From an uncultured Lachnospiraceae bacterium (GTDB taxonomy: Bacteria; Bacillota; Clostridia; Lachnospirales; Lachnospiraceae), in assembly GCA_947003375.1 (NCBI GenBank), contig CAMQOJ010000156.1:1-8818 (forward strand): 8,818 nucleotides of DNA. Reading direction: 5' to 3'. Position numbers and translations under genes: made by a program. The notes beneath the pieces were generated by a model. It ran no database searches, was not told the origin of the DNA, and worked only from the letters and a program-made list of their open reading frames with translations. How positions within the stretch are numbered: the first letter of the stretch is position 1; each line of letters begins with the position of its first letter. Below, one piece after another: positions 1-4,875 of this stretch.

Positions 1-390
1 GATATCTACCGGATGGACCAGGCGGTGCTGTGGGAGGCCTTGGAGCTGCTGTCGGCCCGGCATATGGAGGATGTGGAGTGGAAGAACGACACCCTGACAG
101 GCAGCCTTAAGCTTGCGGAAGCGGGGCGGGTAATCCTCTCCGTGCCTTATGAGGCCGGGTGGCAGGTGCGGGTGAACGGGGAGGAGGCCCGGGGGGAGCT
201 GTTCGGCGGCTGCCTCATGGCCTTCGACTTGGAGCCGGGGGAGTACCGCTTCGAGATGAAGTACGTGCCGGAGGGCTCTGTGCCAGGGATTCTGGTGAGC
301 ATCATGAGCATCGCGGCATTCTGCGGGATTACGGCGCTGCGTAGGCGGCGGGGAAGGCCGCAGAAGCCTGTGGAGACGGAGCGGGAATGA
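1..390 (+). CDS. YfhO-family membrane protein, C-terminal part (5' end outside window)
   Basis: The frame is open from base 1 (D-I-Y-R-M-D...) and ends at TGA 388-390, so this is the last 129 residues of a longer protein. The Met codon at 13 is internal, not a start. The segment looks like the C-terminal extracytoplasmic domain of YfhO proteins: a leucine-rich stretch ending in L-S-V-P-Y-E-A-G-W-Q-V-R-V-N-G, then a beta-rich part with L-E-P-G-E-Y-R-F and Y-V-P-E-G, then a last membrane segment (V-P-G-I-L-V-S-I-M-S-I-A-A-F) followed by an R-R-R-R-G-R tail that should face the cytoplasm. Full-length YfhO proteins are large multi-pass GT-C-type enzymes; characterised Bacillus and Listeria members are needed to glycosylate lipoteichoic acid. 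The catalytic N-terminal half is not in the window, so activity cannot be judged. It could be another polytopic protein with a similar tail, but the GW-x-V-x-V-x-G pattern is typical of the family. Confidence 0.75.
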   Translation, partial: DIYRMDQAVLWEALELLSARHMEDVEWKNDTLTGSLKLAEAGRVILSVPYEAGWQVRVNGEEARGELFGGCLMAFDLEPGEYRFEMKYVPEGSVPGILVSIMSIAAFCGITALRRRRGRPQKPVETERE

Positions 391-577
391 CCGGGCGGCG
401 GCTTGCGGGGCAGAGGCGAAAGAGGGCGCAGGCAGGGAGAACACATAAGAGGCGGCAGGAGAAAAAGGGGCCCGGAGCGCGAGGGCCGCAGAGCGCCGGG
501 GCCATGAGAGGAAGGGTTCTTCGTGAGGAATTGATTCCCTCAAGGGGAATGATAATAGGAGGAGAAAAGAAAAAGAA
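391..577 (+). other. Intergenic interval between the yfhO-like and yitT-like genes
   Basis: This 187-base, purine-rich interval has no terminator with a T-run after the YfhO stop and no convincing sigma-A promoter. The YitT-family gene may therefore be read through from upstream. A small hairpin (ATTCCC 534-539, GGGAAT 545-550) lies just before the ribosome binding site. An arginine/lysine-rich frame spans the whole interval (387-581) but lacks protein-like character and is not called as a gene. Confidence 0.5.
557..564 (+). promoter_or_regulatory. Ribosome binding site of the YitT-family gene
   Basis: AGGAGGAG is a near-perfect Shine-Dalgarno sequence. It sits 13 bases before the ATG at 578, slightly longer than usual, with an A-rich spacer. 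It fixes the start, since the upstream frame offers no better one. Confidence 0.8.
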
Positions 578-1450
578 ATGAAGACAAAAGTGGAAAATGC
601 GGTAATGGACACCGCAAAAAGAACAGCCATGGTCCTGGTGGCGGCAGTCATCACGGCCGTGAACCTGAAGACCTTTGTGCGTACAGGAGGGCTGATTCCC
701 GGAGGATTCACGGGACTGACCAGGCTCCTGCAGGAAATCTGCGACATGGTGTGGGGGTTCGAGCCCCCCTTCTCCGTCATCAACCTGACCCTGAACGTGG
801 TTCCCGCCGTGGTCAGCTACAAGTTCATCGGAAAGAAGTTCACCATGTATTCCTGCCTGATGATCGTGGTATCCGGCCTGATCACTGACCTGATCCCCAG
901 CTACGCGGTGACCACGGACACGCTGCTGGTGGCGGTGTTCGGCGGACTGTTCAACGCGGTGGCCATAGGCATCTGCCTGGCGGCGGGGGCCACGGCGGGG
1001 GGCACGGACTTCATCGCCATTTTCCTGTCCGAGAAGATGGACATCGATTCCTGGAACTATATCTTTGCCGGAAACGTGGTGATACTGTGCATAGCGGGGG
1101 CACTGTTCGGCTGGGAGAAGGCGCTTTACTCCATCATTTTCCAGTTCACCTCCACCCAGGTGCTGCACACCCTCCACAGGCGCTACCAGAAGCAGACGCT
1201 GCTGATTGTGACGAAGAAGCCGGAGGAGGTCTACGAGGTAATCAAAGAGATGACCAATCACGACGCCACGCTGATCAAGGGGGAGGGCTGTTACATGAAG
1301 CAGGAGTGCAACATCCTCTACTCCGTGGTGGGCCGGGACGAGGTGCGCAAGGTGCTGAACCGTGTGCGGGAGACGGATCCCACGGCATTCGTGAACATGA
1401 TTCGCACGGAGAACCTGTCGGGACGGTTCTACCAGAGGCCCAACGACTGA
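578..1450 (+). CDS. YitT family membrane protein (DUF161 membrane part plus DUF2179 domain)
   Basis: A complete 290-residue protein, the normal length for YitT proteins. Hydrophobic segments lie at about residues 15-33, 66-84, 89-107, 115-138 and 161-178. The family signature G-G-T-D-F-I-A-I is at 141-148, preceded by the Ala/Gly-rich A-A-G-A-T-A-G. A soluble C-terminal DUF2179 domain (about 205-285) contains the typical K-K-P-E-E-V-x-x-V-I (213-222), G-E-G-C-Y (235-239), V-V-G-R-D-E-V (250-256) and D-P-T-A-F-V (267-272) segments. It ends S-G-R-F-Y-Q-R-P-N-D in place of the G-x-G-F ending common in Bacillus members. The family is widespread in Firmicutes with several paralogues per genome; no transport substrate or reaction is firmly known, so none is assigned. 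It stands alone between a 187-base gap and a strong terminator. The DUF2179 domain suggests ligand sensing or regulation of the membrane part, which is an inference. Confidence 0.9.
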   Translation: MKTKVENAVMDTAKRTAMVLVAAVITAVNLKTFVRTGGLIPGGFTGLTRLLQEICDMVWGFEPPFSVINLTLNVVPAVVSYKFIGKKFTMYSCLMIVVSGLITDLIPSYAVTTDTLLVAVFGGLFNAVAIGICLAAGATAGGTDFIAIFLSEKMDIDSWNYIFAGNVVILCIAGALFGWEKALYSIIFQFTSTQVLHTLHRRYQKQTLLIVTKKPEEVYEVIKEMTNHDATLIKGEGCYMKQECNILYSVVGRDEVRKVLNRVRETDPTAFVNMIRTENLSGRFYQRPND

Positions 1451-1470
1451 GGGACGACAGCGCGGATTGA

Positions 1471-1530
1471 TGCCGCGGCAGCAGGGAATTTGGAATGGGA
1501 TTCCCTGCCGCCGCGGCATTTTTCTGCTTT
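1471..1530 (+). terminator. Strong intrinsic terminator after the YitT-family gene
   Basis: A 19-bp hairpin stem with a single A/C mismatch has arms at 1471-1489 and 1500-1518 and a 10-base loop. It is followed by TTTTT at 1519-1523 and a second run of seven T after CTGC. It begins 20 bases past the yitT-like stop. There is no A-run before the left arm, so it should stop only plus-strand transcription. It separates this gene from the repressor operon. Confidence 0.92.
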
Positions 1531-1652
1531 TTTAAACTGCGCACCGGTTAAATTTGCAGTGCGACCCGACTGCAAATCGCCAGCCAAGTAATTTCCCGGG
1601 GGACACCACTGTAAATCCTGGCGGTCTACAGTATAGCTATCCTTGTCAGAGG
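1531..1652 (+). other. Non-coding interval upstream of the repressor promoter, with repeats
   Basis: I see no gene here. It holds a perfect inverted repeat, ATTTGCAGT (1552-1560) and ACTGCAAAT (1569-1577), with an 8-base spacer. A direct repeat of its right arm follows 39 bases on (ACTGCAAATC 1569-1578, ACTGTAAATC 1608-1617). A looser pair, CGCCAG 1578-1583 and CTGGCG 1618-1623, lies around it. GGTCTACA at 1623-1630 resembles one half of the palindromes over the downstream promoter. No T-run follows the inverted repeat, so it is not a terminator; it may be an operator for another regulator or an RNA structure. Confidence 0.5.
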
Positions 1653-1671
1653 CTGTTGACATTGTAGACAG
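1653..1671. promoter_or_regulatory. Putative BlaI-type operator 1 (over the -35 box)
   Basis: CTGTTGACATTGTAGACAG is a 19-bp imperfect palindrome centred at 1662, with 7 of 9 half-site positions symmetric. It shares ACA-(T/A)-TGTAGACA with the second site (11 of 12 bases). It contains the whole -35 box, so a bound dimer would block RNA polymerase. BlaI/MecI/CopY repressors recognise TACA...TGTA-type dyads; assignment to the adjacent repressor is by context. Confidence 0.7.
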
Positions 1672-1684
1672 TCTATGGTATCAT
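1656..1684 (+). promoter_or_regulatory. Sigma-A type promoter of the repressor/antirepressor operon
   Basis: A perfect -35 box TTGACA (1656-1661) and a -10 box TATCAT (1679-1684, 5 of 6 to consensus) are separated by exactly 17 bases. Transcription should start near 1691, giving a leader of about 90 bases to the ATG at 1783. The boxes lie inside or between the two palindromic sites, as expected for a self-repressed BlaI-type operon. Confidence 0.85.
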
Positions 1685-1703
1685 GTGTTTACAATGTAGA
1701 CAC
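1685..1703. promoter_or_regulatory. Putative BlaI-type operator 2 (over the transcription start)
   Basis: GTGTTTACAATGTAGACAC is a 19-bp palindrome centred at 1694 with only one asymmetric pair and a TACA-A-TGTA core. It directly follows the -10 box and covers the expected start of transcription. Its centre is 32 bp from that of operator 1, about three helical turns, so two dimers would sit on the same DNA face. Confidence 0.75.
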
Positions 1704-1782
1704 CAAGGCGGATTCAGAAAAGGACAGAGGCGGGCTCCTGCAACAGGAAGGCAGGAAATCCGCCAAAAGAAAGGCGAATTGC

Positions 1783-2160
1783 ATGAAAGCACTGAGCGAA
1801 GCGGAATGGAATATCATGGAGAGCCTGTGGGAGGAGTGCCCTAAGGTGGGCAGCAGGATTGTGGCGGACATGGCGGGCCGGGTAGGGTGGAGCCGGAGCA
1901 CCACGCTGACCATGCTGAAGCGGATGACGGAAAAGGGGCTGATTGCCTGCGAGGACAATGGGCGCATGCGGGTCTATGTGCCGCTTATCGAGCGAGAGAC
2001 TGCCGTGAAGAAGGAGACGGACAATTTCCTGAAAAGGGTCTATCACGGCAGTGCCAGCATGCTGGTGAATAGCTTCATCAAGAGACAGCGGCTGTCTGCC
2101 GAGGAGCTTTCGCAGCTTCGGCAGATTCTGGATAAGGCAGAGGAAGAGCGGAATGGTTGA
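1783..2160 (+). CDS. BlaI/MecI/CopY-family transcriptional repressor
   Basis: A 125-residue protein, the usual BlaI length. The N-terminal winged helix (about 1-75) begins L-S-E-A-E-W-N-I-M-E-S-L-W, carries the recognition-helix region G-W-S-R-S-T-T-L-T-M-L-K-R-M (35-48) and the wing N-G-R-M-R-V-Y-V-P (59-67). The C-terminal helices (about 77-124) match the dimerisation domain, including the region where BlaI/MecI proteins are cut by their protease partner (here V-N-S-F-I-K, probable bond S97-F98). I chose the ATG at 1783: it has AAAGG at 1770-1774 with an 8-base spacer and fits the family start. The frame is open back to an ATG at 1675, but that lies upstream of the predicted transcript start, inside the promoter. 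It overlaps the M56 protease gene by 8 bases and probably represses this operon through the two palindromes. Confidence 0.92.
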   Translation: MKALSEAEWNIMESLWEECPKVGSRIVADMAGRVGWSRSTTLTMLKRMTEKGLIACEDNGRMRVYVPLIERETAVKKETDNFLKRVYHGSASMLVNSFIKRQRLSAEELSQLRQILDKAEEERNG

Positions 2161-4765
2161 GTGGATAATTTCTTCAAGTGTATTGATTGTTCTCGTGATG
2201 GCCATGCGGTATTTTTTCCGGGGGAAGCTTCCCATGCGGGCATGGTATGCCCTGTGGCTGGTGGTGGCAGTGCGGCTGCTGGTGCCGATATCCTTTGCGG
2301 AGAGCGGGCTGAGCATACTGAATCTCTTCGCCTTCACGGACAGAGCCCAGGATCGGCAGGATTTGGCAGGGCAGCAGGAGGATACAGGCGGTGAGGCGCG
2401 GCCTGCGGCAGACGGGGTGGTTGCGGGAGAGAACGGCCGGACAGGGAATGGCCATGGGGCCGGATTGGAGAATCAGGCGGGAACAGGCTTGCTGGAAACC
2501 GGGGTGCGAAAGGAAGGTACGCAGGCAGACCAATCCGGGGAGACAGCGGGCCAGGCCGGGGCAGAGGAGCCGGATATTGTGGCGGATGCTTTGACCGCAC
2601 CGGGCCGGGTACAGGAGCCGGAAACAGGCTCCCTGCACTTCCAGACGGCAACGCAGGCTTCAGGCGGCGGTTCCGGGGAGGACACAGGTGCCGGGAGCCA
2701 GGGAACCTGGCACATCTACCCGGTCTGGCAGACATTCTTCGCCGGACATTCCCTGCTGTGGTATATATGGCTTCTGGGCGTGGCGGTATGCGCAGGCTGC
2801 GTCCTGACATTCAACGGAAAGTACCGCAAAAAAGTGCACATATCCCGCAGGCGCTGCAAGGCGGCAGTGCAGAGCAGACTTCCGGTCTATGTTTCTCCGG
2901 TGGTGGATAATCCCTGCATGTTCGGGCTGGCCCGTCCGGCGGTGTACCTGAGCCCGGAGGCTGCGCAGCGGCCGGAGACCCTTAAGTATGTGCTATGTCA
3001 TGAGAACGTCCATTACAGCCATCGGGACAATCTGTGGGTGGTGGTGCGCGCGGCATGCCTCTGCCTCCATTGGTACAATCCGCTGGTGTGGATTGCCGCG
3101 GCCCTGTCCGAGCAGGACGGCGAGCTGGCCTGTGACGAGAGGACGCTGGAGCTTTTGGGCCAGGAGGAGCGGATTCGCTACGGCAGGGTCCTGCTGGACT
3201 TCAGCGCCCAGGGCAGCCCCTGGCAGAGGGGCTGGAAGCTTTCTACTGCCATGTCCAGCGGGAAGAAGCTGTTGAAGGAGCGGCTGCTGGTCATCGTGGG
3301 AGAACCCAGGCGGCATGCGGGGGCATTGGCAGGGGTCATGCTCCTGACGGCGCTCTGTACGGCAGTCACCTTCACCGGCAGGGTCAGCGGCCAGGAGACG
3401 GAGGAGGATGCCGCCTGGGAGGAGATGAAGGACACGGCTCCGGGGGATGCGGCCTTTGTCCGTACAGGGAGCGGAAAGGTCAGCGCCCTCGCTGCGGACG
3501 GTGCCGAGAGCATGGCCATTGTACCCGTGAGCCTGGGAGAGGGAAAGGAAGAGATGCCCGGGGAAGAACATCTCCTGAAAATCATCGGCCAGGCTGTTCC
3601 GGGCAGCGGCCAGTATCGAATCGACCAGATTGCGCTGACCAGGGTTCAGGGAAGGAGGGAGGAGCCCCTGCAGACCATCCGCCCGGAGGACGTGAGGGTT
3701 CTGTATACCAGGGCTTTAGAGGATATCCGGGGCGGCGCAGGGCAGATGTATTCTTTCAAGTCAGAGGAGGAGCCCCTGTACGCCAAGCCCCTGTGCAGGG
3801 CGGAGGATCTGCCCGCCCATGAGCTGGGAAAGTTCCTGGCGGACGAGAACGGGCAGATTTATGCAGATGCGCTGGACGGAGAGCTGGTGGTGACGGATCT
3901 GAACTTTGACGGTTATGAGGATTTTTATCTCCAGGGTGGGACGGGGACTGTCAATATTCCGTATTATTGTTATCTGTGGAATCCTCAAGGGGAAAGGTTC
4001 GAACCCGGCTATATGATTCCCAATGTGGAGGTGGATTCGGAGGCGCAGCTGATAAAGAGCGCTACCGATGATGGCAACGGGCAGCATTCTGTGAAATATT
4101 ACCGTTTTGACGAGGCGAATATCCTGCACATGGTGCGGTACGTGGAGGAGAACCAGTCCCCGGACGCGGTCTTCCCCACGCTGGACCTGACCTACTGTGA
4201 GCCGTACTATGCACTGCCCGCGGTGGACGAATGGGATTACGGCACCCGCTACGGCGGCGCGCTGACGGAGCGGTTCGTCTACTGGGCGAAGGAGGCGCTG
4301 ACGGAGCTGTACGAGTGGAGCGGCACGAAGATAGACAAGGCATGCTTCACGGTAACCCGCTTTGGAGACTTTTGCTTCGCAAACACCCCGGAAGAATTAC
4401 AATCGTCTTTGATATACTATGACCGTGTGTATGGAGAGGATGCCGGGTTCGAGAGCTGCGTGAAACAGATGGGCGTGGCTACGGAGCGGACGGTGTGGTT
4501 CTCCCCTGTGATACAGTGGAACAAGCCGGAGAATCCGGACGGGATGACGGATCATGAACTGGCGGAATGGTATTTCGAGAGGGCCCCTCTGGCGGAGGGC
4601 GAGAAGCTGGTCAGCGTGGAGGGAATCGGTGAAGGAATCGGCTACGATACCTATAGCATCCTGAACATCCTGGCGGAATCGGGGAATTTCTATCAGATAT
4701 ATTTGGATGGAGCCACCAGGGAGATGAGCGCCATGTATGGCCCATATGAGGAACGGCCGGACTGA
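2153..4765 (+). CDS. M56-family (BlaR1-type) membrane zinc metalloprotease with a long non-penicillin-binding sensor
   Basis: An 870-residue antirepressor-type protein. Membrane segments lie at about 1-21, 30-48, 200-220 and 389-408, the BlaR1 arrangement. The protease domain lies between the last two, on the cytoplasmic side. It has the zinc motif H283-E-N-V-H287, the third ligand E324 in D-G-E-L-A-C-D, and the conserved H-W-Y-N-P-L-V-W (306-313) between them, so it should be active. In BlaR1 this domain cuts the BlaI repressor once the outer domain detects its signal. Residues 62-186 form a low-complexity Gly/Ala/Glu/Gln-rich external loop, longer than in classical BlaR1. The outer part, 409-870, has no class-D-like S-T-Y-K/KTG layout; it contains the acidic loop D582-L-N-F-D-G-Y-E-D590 followed by F-Y-L, resembling FG-GAP/XAC2610 modules. 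ATG 2153 overlaps the repressor stop and follows AGGAAGAG, implying translational coupling. The inducer is unknown; a beta-lactam is unlikely. Confidence 0.88.
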   Translation: MVEWIISSSVLIVLVMAMRYFFRGKLPMRAWYALWLVVAVRLLVPISFAESGLSILNLFAFTDRAQDRQDLAGQQEDTGGEARPAADGVVAGENGRTGNGHGAGLENQAGTGLLETGVRKEGTQADQSGETAGQAGAEEPDIVADALTAPGRVQEPETGSLHFQTATQASGGGSGEDTGAGSQGTWHIYPVWQTFFAGHSLLWYIWLLGVAVCAGCVLTFNGKYRKKVHISRRRCKAAVQSRLPVYVSPVVDNPCMFGLARPAVYLSPEAAQRPETLKYVLCHENVHYSHRDNLWVVVRAACLCLHWYNPLVWIAAALSEQDGELACDERTLELLGQEERIRYGRVLLDFSAQGSPWQRGWKLSTAMSSGKKLLKERLLVIVGEPRRHAGALAGVMLLTALCTAVTFTGRVSGQETEEDAAWEEMKDTAPGDAAFVRTGSGKVSALAADGAESMAIVPVSLGEGKEEMPGEEHLLKIIGQAVPGSGQYRIDQIALTRVQGRREEPLQTIRPEDVRVLYTRALEDIRGGAGQMYSFKSEEEPLYAKPLCRAEDLPAHELGKFLADENGQIYADALDGELVVTDLNFDGYEDFYLQGGTGTVNIPYYCYLWNPQGERFEPGYMIPNVEVDSEAQLIKSATDDGNGQHSVKYYRFDEANILHMVRYVEENQSPDAVFPTLDLTYCEPYYALPAVDEWDYGTRYGGALTERFVYWAKEALTELYEWSGTKIDKACFTVTRFGDFCFANTPEELQSSLIYYDRVYGEDAGFESCVKQMGVATERTVWFSPVIQWNKPENPDGMTDHELAEWYFERAPLAEGEKLVSVEGIGEGIGYDTYSILNILAESGNFYQIYLDGATREMSAMYGPYEERPD

Positions 4766-4792
4766 GCGTGAAGGGATTTTCAAGCTCTAAGC

Positions 4793-4823
4793 GGAGGAAT
4801 GCCCAATGCGTGGGCATTTTTCC
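4793..4823 (+). terminator. Possible intrinsic terminator or attenuator between protease and lipoprotein genes
   Basis: A perfect 8-bp stem AATGCCCA (4798-4805) / TGGGCATT (4811-4818) has a 5-base loop. It extends to 13 bp with two G-U pairs (4793-4797 with 4819-4823). The five-T run 4817-4821 is partly inside the stem, so termination may be incomplete. It sits 28 bases after the protease stop and 53 bases before the lipoprotein ATG. Confidence 0.5.
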
Positions 4824-4865
4824 GGTTGGCGGCGGGGTGTTGAATGTGGCCCGTTATGGCGGGCG

Positions 4866-4870
4866 GGAGG
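4866..4870 (+). promoter_or_regulatory. Ribosome binding site that fixes the lipoprotein start
   Basis: GGAGG lies 5 bases before the ATG at 4876 and selects it over the in-frame GTG at 4768. Starting at 4768 would place 36 polar residues before the signal peptide and run through the hairpin at 4793-4823. Confidence 0.8.
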
Positions 4871-4875
4871 AAGAT

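Noticed and set aside
551..556. GATAAT as a -10 box for the YitT-like gene
   Set aside because: There is no -35 box at the right distance, and transcription would begin inside the ribosome binding site.
329..1519. Long minus-strand open frame (about 396 codons) opposite the YitT-like gene
   Set aside because: It lies almost wholly antisense to a well-supported gene. Its product is His/Arg/Gln/Pro-rich with no domain, and no ribosome binding site or promoter is visible. It is a shadow frame of GC-rich coding DNA.
1675..1782. Upstream in-frame ATG at 1675 as the repressor start
   Set aside because: It lies between the -35 and -10 boxes, before the predicted transcript start. It has no ribosome binding site and would add 36 residues absent from the family.
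4319..4330. S-G-T-K (residues 723-726 of the protease) as a beta-lactam acylation S-x-x-K motif
   Set aside because: It lies over 300 residues after the last membrane segment, far from where BlaR1 places it. No matching S-x-N or K-T-G motif follows, so it looks like chance.
4768..4875. In-frame GTG at 4768 as the lipoprotein start
   Set aside because: It would put 36 polar residues before a textbook lipoprotein signal peptide and run through a hairpin. GGAGG points to the ATG at 4876.
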